Of a DNA stretch of 64,000 nt, positions 33,103 through 43,259 are shown one piece after another. Positions within the stretch are counted from its first letter, which is position 1. Each line of letters opens with the position of its first letter. This stretch comes from Chara braunii (taxonomy: Eukaryota; Streptophyta; Charophyceae; Charales; Characeae): NCBI GenBank assembly GCA_003427395.1, contig BFEA01000161.1, positions 1,423,618 to 1,487,617 of the forward strand. Direction: 5' to 3'. The notes under the pieces were generated by a model. The model saw nothing but the letters and a program-made list of their open reading frames with translations, did not search any database and had not been told where the DNA came from. Both the position numbers and the translations under genes were made by a program.

Positions 33103-33244
33103 TTGCTTGGTGGGAAAGTCTGGTGGTGGTCCCGCAAGGCGTAGTAGACTGGGGAGAAGCCCTCTTGAGGAGCGAGTGCCAGGAGCGCAGCCTGATTGGC
33201 CGAAACGCCCCCTGAGGGGAAATTGGTATGAAGTTTCATTCTGA
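33103..33244 (+). other. candidate exon (low support)
   Basis: A strong pyrimidine tract and CTCAG acceptor (AG at 33101-33102) precede 46 open codons, read from 33104 to a TGA at 33242. The peptide is Arg/Gly/Pro-rich and complex (GKSGGGPARRRSRLGRS...). Its phase does not fit the 30723 donor directly, so it would need another exon in the gap or belong to an alternative transcript. Not recognised. Confidence 0.25.
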
Positions 33245-33259
33245 GAGCTGTACATGCGG

Positions 33260-34125
33260 AGAAGAAATGTAAATCTGTTGATGCGTGTACGAGAAGCAGT
33301 CTATGGCCACTGTTTTCACTATTCTATCTTATTACCCTGCGATTTCCGTTCTGCATCTTATAATCCTCGATTTCCCCTCTCTATCTGCATCACAAAAGTG
33401 TGAGGGCAATGTGTGTGCCCCTCAATTCTCGTTTTCCTCTCTCCGCTCTTTTGGTAGTCCCCGGTTGCATTTCTCTTCTGGTTTTCACAGTACATCTCCT
33501 CTAATTCTATCCCCTTCTTTCTCGCCCCTCTATTACCCTCGATTTCCCTCTTTCCTTTCGTCTTCCCAGTTTTCTCCGTACCCTGGTGATCCGCCTGCTT
33601 ACGGTCTCTCCTCGATGACCCCCCCCCCCGGCTTACGGTCTCTCTTCTACAACCCCTTCGTGGCCTTTCTCTTCCCCAAGGGAGGGTACTAGAGGGGCGA
33701 GAAAGAACCTTCCTTGGTTTGCCGTCTCGGCCTCGATGACCCCCCCCCCCCAACCCCTGCTTACGGCCTCTCTTCTACACCCCCTTCGTGGCCTTTCTCT
33801 TCCCCTCTCTCTGCTCATGCGTGTCTCACTCCTATGTCCTATGGGCGCTTGCCTCGCACTCTCTTCCGCTCACATTCCTCACCTCTCTTGGCTCCGTTCT
33901 TGCTCCTTCAAGAAGTGTTCCAGATCTTGTTTCCCTTTCGTATCTCGCTCTTCTTCCCTCCACCCGCCCTTCTGACTGATCTCAGCCTCAAACGTGTTTT
34001 GCATGCTCAACTTCTCTCTCGTTCTCTCTCTGTTTCTCTGTTTCCTTTCTCTCCCGTATGCGATCTCTCATAGCATTCGTCGAACACGGCTCTCTCACGA
34101 CTCTACGTATTTTGCATGCTCCACT

Positions 34126-34200
<75 letters not shown>

Positions 34201-34560
34201 CTGTGTGTCTCTGAGGCATCCGTAACTTTGTCGCTCTCAATTTTGCTCCCTCTCTTTCTCCACCATCCTCCCCTCGTGTTCTTGATTCGTGTTGGAGTTT
34301 TCCGCTCGTGCGTTTCGTCATATCGGTTGTCGTTTCTCTTCCGTGGCTTTGATTTGCGTTCTCGGTAATTCTGTGCTTGATTCTTGTTGACGTTTTGTCT
34401 TTGTGTGGTCCCGCAATCTTGTCTGTATTGTACACATGCCATCTAACTTTTCACTTCACCGTTCTTGTCTGTCAATGCTGCTGTCTTCGACCGAATAGAA
34501 CGCCCGGTCATTATCGCTAAGTCCAGGCTGACAGTTGTCCCAAATTCAGCTATATAATGA
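33260..34560. other. pyrimidine-rich intronic or intergenic DNA with (CT)n
   Basis: Mostly C/T-rich sequence with C runs near 33620 and 33740 and a (CT)n microsatellite at 34128-34198. 33580-33650 and 33700-33790 share a duplicated ...CTCGATGACCCCCCCCC... block. No gene supported. Confidence 0.6.
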
Positions 34561-34573
34561 CCTGCCGTTCTAC

Positions 34574-34682
34574 TACCGTCTTCCCCCGAACATAACGCAC
34601 CCTAGAAATGAATGTATACAAGCTATATTTTCGGCAAGATACAGCCAAAATAAGGGTGCGTTGTGTTCGGGGGAAGACGGTA
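34574..34682. mobile_element. TA-flanked MITE, family 3, copy 1
   Basis: 109 bp with near-perfect 28-30 bp terminal inverted repeats (CCGTCTTCCCCCGAACATAA outward end) and TA at both ends. The TA target duplication and size suggest a Tc1/mariner-type MITE. A second, truncated copy is at 51079. Confidence 0.85.
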
Positions 34683-34719
34683 GGCTGAAGAGCTGAAGAC
34701 GGCAGCGAACTCTCTCTGA

Positions 34720-35441
34720 ACGTACGTTTATCACGCATGATGGAATCCATAGTGTGTTGTCTTTCCTCTCCGTGCCGCGCAAGCTGGCGCTTGTTACCTT
34801 CCACCTGGCGCGCGATCTGCCTCCCTCAGCTTCTCCCCCCCCCCCCGCCCCGCTCGAGCACAGACCTTCCGCCCCCGCCTCATCTCTTTTACTTCCTGCC
34901 CCCACGATACGGTCTCTATCCCTCTTCCTTAATCTCTCTTTGCTCTTCCTTGTTCTTTGCCGCTATTCCTCTTCCTTCATCTCTTTCGCTCTTCTTTCTC
35001 TGTCGCTATTCCTCTTCCGTAATCTCTCTCGCTCTTCTTTTTTCTTTGCTTCCTCTGCGTGGATTTATTGCCACCTTCACTTTCCCACTGGTGATGCCGG
35101 GCCGCTGTTTCTTAGAGCTGTCCTCTTGTCACATATTCTCCTCTCCTCTCTTCTCTACTTCGCTCTTCTGCTTTTCCGATCCTTGGCTGTCCAGCTTTGT
35201 TCCCTTTCTGATTCATGCCTTGCTTGTTTTCCAGTGTCTAATTCTGCGTCAGGCTAGAGAGTCTTTCATAGGTGGGAGAATTATCTGCCCCACGTCCGTT
35301 TCTTCTCCACACAAAGAAGAGGCGAGAAGTTCTCTTCCCTTCCCCGCGCCCATCTTCATTTCATTTACGAACTTATTTTATTTTCTCAAATTGCGGACTT
35401 TTTTTTTCGGACTTTCCGTCGTTTTCTTCTTTTCCTGACCG

Positions 35442-35489
<48 letters not shown>

Positions 35490-35586
35490 GCTGCCGCTTA
35501 AATTACAGTATCTTCAATTATCTCTTATGCGTACGCGCGACGTCTCTCTACGCGCTCGTCACTCTTCTGCAGTTGCCGGGCCAGTT

Positions 35587-35617
<31 letters not shown>

Positions 35618-36000
35618 CGCTCGTGTTTCTTGCTTGAGCAAGCTCTATACACGTTTTGTTTTTCAACCTCTCCTTCCTATCGGTTGCAATCTGTGTTTTC
35701 TTTTATTGTTGTTCTTGTCTCCCTGTTCTGTTCCTCGGACATGTCTTCACGCTAACCCTATCGTTCCGCTTTTTTCTTCACTCTCCCCTCTCTCTCCCTG
35801 CACTTTAGCACTTCGTTTCTTTTTTTTCCCAATTGCATTTTTTGTCACCCTTTTTGCGTTCTTAGCGTTTTTATTTCTCTTCCCACTGCGCCCGCGCCGG
35901 CCCCCCCCCCCCCCCTCCCTCCCCTCTCTTCCTGATATCTGCTGGTTTCGCAGCGGTTAATAACAAATGTATTGCGGGAAATGGTCCTCCTGCCTGTCAC
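34720..36000. other. pyrimidine-rich sequence with (CT)n, poly(T) and poly(C)
   Basis: Includes (CT)n at 35443-35485, T30 at 35588-35617 and a C run at 35901-35917. Long Ser/Leu/Phe frames here are compositional. Confidence 0.6.
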
Positions 36001-36175
36001 CCCCCACCTCTCTCACTTCTCTTGTTGCGCCTCTCTTTCTCTCTCTGTCTCACTGTCTATTACGTAATACCGCCCTCTTCCAAATCTGACGGGCGTGCTT
36101 TGTGTCCACGACTTCTTCGTTCTCTCTCTCTCTCCCTCCCTCTCCCCTCACCTGGATTCCTCACATGGGCCCTCG

Positions 36176-36280
36176 CCACACCACTCTCGAAAAGTGAAAA
36201 GACAAAAATGTGGCGGGTGCATCTGCCCATGTTCTGGGTGGAAGTTCATTCTTATTTTGAGCATTTCGAGAGTGGTGTGG
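36176..36280 (-). repeat. hairpin element, family 1, copy D (reverse orientation)
   Basis: Arms 36176-36196 and 36262-36280. On the minus strand the core reads ACATGGGCAGATGCACCCGC, matching copies A-C. Confidence 0.8.
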
Positions 36281-36372
36281 CGATGCCCATGCTCGGACAT
36301 CCGTACCCATGACTGCCGTGGTGGGCAAGCCCTGGTTTCAAACTCGCTGGCCTTCTGAGTAGTTGGTGATGC

Positions 36373-36394
36373 TTTTTTTTTTTTTTTTTTTTTT
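36373..36394. repeat. poly(T) run
   Basis: T22, which would be an A tail on the minus strand, between hairpin D and the minus-strand U6 relic. Confidence 0.7.
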
Positions 36395-36464
36395 CGTCTG
36401 GTTGTGTTGACGCTATTTACACGTGTCATTATCTATTAACCCTCCTAAAGCGGACCGGGTTCAT

Positions 36465-36552
36465 GGTACCGTCTTCTCGATTTATGCGTCTCCTTTTTCG
36501 CAGGTACCATGCGAATCTTCTTTCTCTGTATCGTTCCAATTTTAACGGATGT
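36465..36552 (-). ncRNA. U6 snRNA pseudogene, minus strand
   Basis: On the minus strand: ACATCCGTTAAAATTGGAAC, GATACAGAGA, a 3-base insertion, GATTCGCATGGTACCTGCG, then GACGCATAAATCGAGAA. The AGC triad is changed to CGC and the middle is shortened. The 5' stem-loop is replaced by GACCAGGCCCCCCC. Confidence 0.75.
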
Positions 36553-36892
36553 GGGGGGGCCTGGTCTTATCAGCAGCCAGGATTGGATGTAATTAAATTT
36601 ATGAATCTGGATGTGTTTTGGGCAGAGATGGCAGAAAAGCAGATTAAGAGCAAATCTCTGTGGAATTAAATCCAATCCTCTTCTCTGTATCGTTCCAATT
36701 TTAATGGATGTGCCGGGGCCTGGTCTTATCAGCAGCGAGGTTGGATTTAATGGAATTTATAAATCTGGATGTGTTTGGGCAGAGATGCAGAAAAGCAGAT
36801 CAAGATCTAATCTCTGTATCTGTCGACAAGCACGTCCAGATTCAAGAATTAAATCCAATCCTCTTTGCTGATGGGACCAGGGCCCGGAAGGA
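36553..36892 (-). repeat. TIR element family 2, tandem pair with U6-derived join
   Basis: Two ~150-bp units on the minus strand carry AGAGGATTGGATTTAATTC-type arms and AACACATCCAGATT inverse arms. They are homologous to 325-545. Between them (36674-36716) lies a second U6 5' segment. Confidence 0.7.
36674..36716 (-). ncRNA. U6 snRNA 5' fragment fused to TIR element
   Basis: Minus strand CACATCCATTAAAATTGGAA and CGATACAGAGAAG are U6 5' sequence through the ACAGAGA box. The sequence then switches directly to GAGGATTGGATTT of TIR family 2. Confidence 0.75.
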
Positions 36893-36912
36893 CTTGCCGA
36901 CGCCGCGGGGTC

Positions 36913-37125
36913 TTTTTTTTTTTTTGGAAATATCATCATCCAGTTGACCAGCCCCAGGTAATGCAGAATGATCCTGTTCCTCACTGCTCGCTATCTGCAC
37001 ACCTCCTCCTCTCGCGGCGTCTTTTTTTTTTGTTGGAAATATCATCATCCAGTTGACCAGCCCCAGGTAATGCAGAATGATCCTGTTCCTCACTGCTCGC
37101 TATCTGCACACCTCCTCCTCTCCTT
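36913..37125. repeat. ~109-bp tandem duplication
   Basis: GGAAATATCATCATCCAGTT through CACCTCCTCCTCTC occurs twice in direct succession, with T runs of 9-13 at each unit start. The two copies are nearly identical. Confidence 0.9.
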
Positions 37126-37244
37126 GGTGTTAGCAGCGCTCCATCTCCGCCAGTCGCTTCTTCATTTCTACCGGTCTACAGTGATGCAGAGGGGAAGGGG
37201 GGCCGGGGGGGGGGGTCGGCATGGATGTTCATCAAAATGTAATT

Positions 37245-38260
37245 AATCACTCGTGAAGCCAGAATAGGCCTTCGCTCCCCTCTCCCCGGCTGTTACATGC
37301 CCAGTTGGGCGATGTACATATATAACCAAGGATCCGCAATGTGATAAAAAGGACTGAATGGACAATGCAGTGCAAGTAGAATCTCAACAAGCAGTGTACA
37401 TTCTGATACATACAATAATGGTGCTTTATAGCGCAGTGGAAGACGTAGATACAAGTCCTGACCTGACCTGGACTGACCTCCCTAACGTAGTACAAGACAG
37501 CGCAGCAGAATGCTAGAATACCAATGACGAGCCCAATCAATGTTGCAATGCAGACTAAACATACATCATCTTCATCACAAGGTGTGAAGGAGGCCTGGCG
37601 CTACACACAGGAAGAATGCGCCAGGTACTGATAATGCACAGACGAAGAGGAGGGGAACAGACGAAGAAGAGGAGAGGGGAGATGGGAAAGTCGTCAACAC
37701 CAAGTCTTCGTTACAAGTCCCAAATAATCCCTCGTCAAAATGTCTGAAGCCCAACATCGAGTCTGGGTCCAAATGTCACAGAGCTCTCTCTCGTAGTCTG
37801 CTGATGCAGTGAAGTCAGATAGCGAGAGGGTGTGAGGGAGATGGTGGACTGAGAAGAGGAAGAAGAAGAATGCCCTCTTCTCTCTCACGTGCCAGGTACT
37901 AACCTGTGAAGTTGGCGCTGTGCTGCAGGTACCTCGAAGATGAAGCTGGAGCTATGGCGCTGCAGGTAAGTCTCCCTGGCCTCCGCCCAATCTCTCTCTC
38001 TCTCTCTCCAGTACTACTATAGCTCCTTCTAGCGCCCAGCGCTGAAGACTACTGCTAGCGCTACTACTACTCCTGCAGCGCTCCTCCAGAGTGCTGCTGC
38101 CGACTCCTGAAGACTACCTCCTGCCTCCTGAACTGCACGTGAAGTGCCTGGGAAGTACCTAGGAACTACCTACCTGCAGCCTGCAGGGCGGGCCAGTCTT
38201 ATGTAGTGCTGGCCCGTCCAGGAGGCTGCTCTTGCCAATGCCAAAACGTGCCAGACCCTG
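37245..38260. repeat. left arm of a diverged long inverted repeat
   Basis: Several blocks read inverted at 42440-43250: CCAGTCTTATGTAGTGCTGGCCCG near 38190-38213 against CCAGCCTTTTGTAGTGCTGGGCC on the minus strand near 42525, plus AAACATACATC...GGTGTGAA and AACCTGTGAAG/GAGCTATGGCG blocks. The match is by eye and patchy. Confidence 0.4.
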
Positions 38261-38424
38261 GGGGTGAAGCTCAACCAAAGGTTGTCTTGAAAATAGGCCC
38301 AAAATGGCCTGAGCTGAACCCTGGTCTATTGCCTGAGTTTCAGGGCAGGTTGATCGTACGAGGGCCTGAAAATGGTCCTCCGTTTCAGGCAGAAAAGACT
38401 CAGGGCCTGGAAGGCCCTGTTGTA

Positions 38425-38525
38425 GGCTGAAACGACACAGGGCCTGTAGGCCCTTGTTTTCAGGCTTTCAGGCTGAAACGACACAAGGCCTGTAGGCCCT
38501 TGTTTTCAGGCTTTTGGGCTGAAAA
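38425..38525. repeat. 46-bp tandem duplication
   Basis: GGCTGAAACGACACARGGCC and following TGTAGGCCCTTGTTTTCAGG occur twice, with a partial third copy. Units contain GGCCTGTAGGCC palindromes. Confidence 0.85.
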
Positions 38526-38716
38526 TGGCCCGTGCAGCCTGTTGCAGGCGCAGCATGTAACACTTGTTTCCCCCCTGCCTCCCCTTTCCTGTCTGTGTCC
38601 TGCTGTGTGCTGCAGCTTCCTTTGTCTGTTCCTATTCCTGGCTCTAGTCTCATTCGTTCACTGGGCCTCCATCCTCCGTCCTTTCTCAGCTTGCTCCCGC
38701 ATGTCACTGGGGGCCT

Positions 38717-39403
38717 GTGTCCAGTCCCCGTTCTTCTGGTCCTCGGTGTTATGACCTATCCCGGCTTGCTGCTGTTCCGTTTCCTTCTCCCTGTCGTCCC
38801 CTTGCTGCGGCCTGTTCCACTGCCTATTCCTGCATTATCCTCCCTTTTCTTTACAAGGGGCTTCTCTATTTCGGTGCTCCCTTTTGTTCCCTTGTTCCTC
38901 TCATCCTGCAGTGGTATTTCTTCTCCATCACCCACCTTTTCCTCCCCATCCACGGTCTGTCCCCCCTCCTGAGCACCCTCGTCTGCGGCATTGCCATGCG
39001 GGGCTGTGTTTCTGTCTGCTGGGTTGGCCTCTGGTCTGTCTGTCATGGCCCCCCGGGGCCCCCTGTTGTCCCGATTCCAGTCTCCAGCGTGGTGGATGCT
39101 CCGGGTGTTTGTACTAGGGCCCACCCATCACTGCCCCCATCAGGGAGATTCCTGCTCTCCTCGGGGTTGGGGGGGGTGGGGGGCGCTCCAGGGACTGTTT
39201 ACACCTCCATTGGAGTCGGGCCAAAGGCCTCCTTAAACAAGTCCTATATATTTGTTGTGACTGTTTCGGGGTTCTGCCCTCTCCTTTGGTGCTGGTTTTC
39301 CCTGAGCCGGTCGTGTCTTCTGCTTCCGGTTCTCTTCTTTCGAGTTGCTGGCCCCCTTTGGCCTTCCCCCCCCCCCTCATGGCATAGCGTTAGATTCCTC
39401 TGA
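38717..39403 (+). other. open frame of unknown significance (228 codons)
   Basis: A long + frame overlaps long minus-strand frames (39124-38756 and 39380-39114) rich in Gly, Arg and Asp. The minus frames resemble the hydrophilic leader upstream of the LINE endonuclease, so this may be a LINE 5' remnant on the minus strand. The + frame is Ser/Leu/Pro/Cys-rich with no domain. No gene is asserted. Confidence 0.25.
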
Positions 39404-39548
39404 CAGGGTAGGAATCTCAATGTCGCATCGCTTTGCGCTGGATGATGGTCTGGGTATCAAGAAAAGTTTGCAGTTCATGATTCCTCTATTCTATGTCCTC
39501 CATTACCACCATCTGCGTGTCGCTTGGTAGTACAATACTCCAGAGGCT

Positions 39549-39795
39549 ACAAGGTGGAAGAGAAGGGTGCGTAGGAGGAGAAGACGGGCTGAGTTGCCTT
39601 CTAGTGTGAATGTTTGCAACAGGCCTACCGCAACAAGGTGGAAGAGAAGGGTGTGTAGGAGGAGAAGATGGGCCGAGTTGCCTTCTAGTGTGAATGTTTG
39701 GAATAGGCCTATCCCTTTCTCAATGCAGGCCACATATCCAGATTTCGACACATCAATGACGGGCCACATATCCAGATGTCAACACATCAATGACT
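39549..39795. repeat. 84-bp tandem duplication followed by a 36-bp tandem pair
   Basis: ACAAGGTGGAAGAGAAGGGT starts units at 39549 and 39633. GGGCCACATATCCAGATKTC repeats at about 39729 and 39763. Confidence 0.85.
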
Positions 39796-39799
39796 GGCT

Positions 39800-41050
39800 G
39801 ACACGTAGTGAGTGTCATCTTTGGCATAGAGGGAGCATGTGGTAGGGGAGTGTCATAGGGAGGAGGGGAGATGACCAGTGGAATGTAGATGTATTCATGT
39901 TACTGGGCAGGCAATTGAGCAAATGAACGCTTAGCAATGAGACAGTGGAAGGAGTGTGATAGCTATTATAACTGACAAGCTGCACATGGATGATACCGTA
40001 GTCGCACAAACCTAATGAACCTTTAAAAAGGTGGCTCCTCCTGAGTTGCTACTAACTCTTATAAATCACCTACTGACCCTCGAAGTGATGGCCCCTCCTA
40101 AGGCTGCAGCCGTTCAAGCGAGGTACCCAGTCTGACAAATCAACTTCCTCTCCATCTCTGCCCCCTGCTGCACTTTCTTCCTCTCTCTTTCATCCCCTCA
40201 GTTTCTCGCTCTGTCCCTCTCCCACTCTCTCCCACTCTTTCTTCTCACCCTCTCCCCCACTCTCTCCTGCTCTCCCCTGTGCTCCTGCTCTCGCCCACTC
40301 TCACTCTCACTCTAGTCACTTACAAGAAGGTAATCTCATGACCATCAACACTGCTCCCTGTTGATTACGGTCTGTTCTATGCTAACCAGTCTTCAGTGCG
40401 TAGTGCTCTCTGCTTGACGATAATCAATGCCGATCAGTCTACCTATGAACCTCATGCTGTGGCTACTTCACGATGTGAAGTGCTTAATGTGCTCTCATCC
40501 AGTCTGCAGCTGCCAAAATGTGCCATCTAGGGATCTCAAGCTGAAAATGAAATATGAGAGTGCTTATGTTGATGTTTTACCTCTGGGCGAACTAGAAAAA
40601 ATGGTCAACCTGTGAATTTTCGACAGAAGATCTGTGTATGCAGCATGCTGAGCCATGATTAAACAGTATTATAGTAATAATAATTATACACCTAAAACTA
40701 GTCAATGTAGCGACAGCTGAGCGGATAATCTCAGTGCAACTGTGTGGATGTCTAACCCCCCTGAAACTCTGCTCACTGAACCTAGGTTATATTAAAAGCC
40801 TGTTAAGTTCAACGTTCACATGCTGCCTCCATCGGCGGGCTGCTGATTGCATGAATGAGGAATAAATTACGACGTCGCTGAGGAGAACATTTTCAGGATA
40901 GCAAGATAGTTAGCTCGAGGACGCATCTCTTGTGACTCTTTGTCCGATGGGTATCCTGCAGTACCATATCACCCAATCCCCAGCCCACATCCAACCCAAC
41001 ATGGAGCAGCCCTATGTGGCATTCTGAGCCACACGGGCCCCAGTTAGGGC
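39800..41050. other. no gene recognised; pyrimidine tract
   Basis: 40140-40320 is CT-rich (CTCTCCCACTCT units). Elsewhere no domain-bearing ORF. Confidence 0.5.
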
Positions 41051-41251
41051 CCGGTTCCAGATAGGCAGGGTAGGCCTAAGGGGACGACGGTTCAGATGAG
41101 GCCCAGGTAGGCCAGGGGTACGGCGGTTCAGGCAGGCCAGGGGTAGAGGCCCAGGCCAACGGCCACAAGGCCGGTACCGGTCCAGCATAGGACCTATCGG
41201 CGGCGCAATTGCAGAGGCTGCTGCGTTTAAGCGCCAAGTCCAGTTTTGAAT

Positions 41252-41280
41252 CTGGACCGTTGATCAGATCAACGGTCCAG
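41252..41280. repeat. perfect 14-bp-arm palindrome
   Basis: CTGGACCGTTGATC and GATCAACGGTCCAG separated by one base. A similar GATCAACGGTC occurs inside the TIR element at 28038-28126. Confidence 0.9.
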
Positions 41281-41299
41281 GCCGGTATGCAATGACTTG

Positions 41300-42440
41300 C
41301 TGGTTCCAGGTTGCCTGTAGCCTCACTCTGACGAGGCTGTACCATAGTCAGGGGTAGATTCGTAATTTTGTTTGGCTGAGGACTAACCGAGAGACCTGCC
41401 TGTATGGAAAATTTGTGAGGGACATATCTGTAAATATAGAAATATGGGCCCAGTACTACTTCGATTTTCCTACAGCTACCCTAACTGCGAATAGCAGACC
41501 CGGGCTACCCCTAGGACAGACAGGCCCTATGGGCCTACGCGGATAGACGGTCCTATAGCCTATAGCCGGGTAGGGAGAGGCCCTAGAGGCCGAAACAGAA
41601 ACGGTACCGGTCGGTCAGTCAGTCCGGTATAGGTCGGTCTAGGCTAGTGCTAGGGTATAGATAGGATGGGGACATCAGTCCTGGGCTTTTGGCAGTAGAC
41701 ACTTCGTGGTGGAAGTTGCTGCGCACACGGTATCAGTTCGTGGTTGCTGATTCCTGTGGTGGAGACGGCGGACATAGCCAGGCCTTCGGAGCGCTGACCG
41801 GACTGGGGTCACGCTGTCCGCTCTGACTCTCTCGGAGTCAAAGCGGTCTGGGCTATCAGAGGTCTGATGCGTTGGAGCACGTGGTGCACTGCTGACCCTC
41901 CTCAGGAGTAGGGTCCCAGTGGCGGTGCAGCCATAGCTGCAGAGGTTATCATCGTCTGGACTTCATCTTCATCAGGGACTGTTGGCGCTGAGCTTCTTCT
42001 TCATCATCTGGATGGCGATTGGCCCTGGGAGCCTGTTTCACTTTGGCGCAGGCCACTGAGTTGGATGTCAGGGTGGCGCTGGGTGTTACCTGGGGTTTCG
42101 GTGCTATTTTTAGCTGTTCAGGGTGTTGGGGTTAAGGCGCTACCCCTCTGAGGGTAGCGTAACAGGGCTCTGAGGTTATTCAGTGAAAACGATGCTCTGA
42201 GTTTACTAAACAGTTGTAATACTGTGTTCGAGTTGTCATCTCTTCATTGGTTTCTGGCTGTGATCACTCGGTTGTCTTCTATGAATGATTGTTGGGATCT
42301 GTGTGGAGAGAATTCACAGTTTGTGTGTTCTGTCACTTCGCTCCTCTGAGTCTTCCGCTGCGTTTCTTTCTGTTGGGCGGTGTGATACTCCACTACCTCT
42401 CCCCTTCCTTCTGTGCATGTATGGGCGTGTACGGGAGTTC
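41300..42440. other. unassigned, repeat-like, no ORF
   Basis: GGTA/GGCC-rich sequence with internal near-repeats. On the minus strand TGTTGGAATTTTATCAAC (about 42470-42453) resembles the start of a Ty1/copia LTR, but no matching end, primer site or second LTR was found. Confidence 0.3.
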
Positions 42441-43250
42441 CTGTGAGTGAGTGTTGATAAAATTCCAACAGACAATCATGTTCATAACAGGTAGGTACCA
42501 GCAGGTAGGAGGCAGGCCCAGCACTACAAAAGGCTGGGTACCAGCCTCAGTAGGGAGGTTAGTGAGATAGGACGTCAGTCTTCAGGATTAGCGCAACATT
42601 GCAGCGTTAGCAGGATTAGCGCAGCACGAGCAGCGTTAGCCTGAGCAGCGAGGAGAAGGCGAGTACAGCGGCAAGAAGGAAGCAGCGCAGCGGCCCCTGC
42701 CGCGCCATAGCTACCAGATCAGGTACTGGGGAGGAAGGCCCTGACTTCTCTCCCTCTGTTCCTCCGCCCCTTCTCTCCCTCTCTCTCTCTCTCTCTCCTC
42801 CTACCCTCTCAGTCTAAGTCTACTCCTGGGTTCTCCTACGGGACTATCATGAGTATGAAGGATGGTTATGAATTCTGATGACATTGGAGACAGCGACATT
42901 TGGACTATAGGTTGAGGACTACGCGTGGGATCTGATTTCATCTTCCTCTGGAGATGTACTCGACATTGTGAGATCGATATCTGAGACATTGTGAGACACT
43001 GTGTTCGCGACATTTCGGATTTTCGCTACCTCTGACATTTCAAGATACTATCTTTGGAAGCATCGAGTTGACGTCATCTTCCCTCTCCTCCTCCCTTCGT
43101 TTCTCTCCTCCTGCCATTCGTCCTTGGATGATCTCAGACCCTGGCCTTTCGTCTATGTCCAAGGCCAGGGCTTTCACACCCCCGATGTATGTTTGTGAGT
43201 GTTTTGTTGCAATCTGAGTCGGGTCAGAGTCAGTCCATGTATCTCAAGTC
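42440..43250. repeat. right arm of a diverged long inverted repeat
   Basis: Counterpart of 37245-38260. Contains a (CT)n tract at 42776-42798. Confidence 0.4.
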
Positions 43251-43259
43251 TTTCACTGT

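Noticed and set aside
34737-35637. Ser/Leu/Phe-rich ORFs resembling membrane proteins
   Set aside because: They come from pyrimidine-rich DNA in several overlapping frames at once, which mimics hydrophobic segments.
42453-42470. Copia LTR start (TGTTGGAATTTTATCAAC, minus strand)
   Set aside because: No second LTR, polypurine tract or primer site found; left as a note only.
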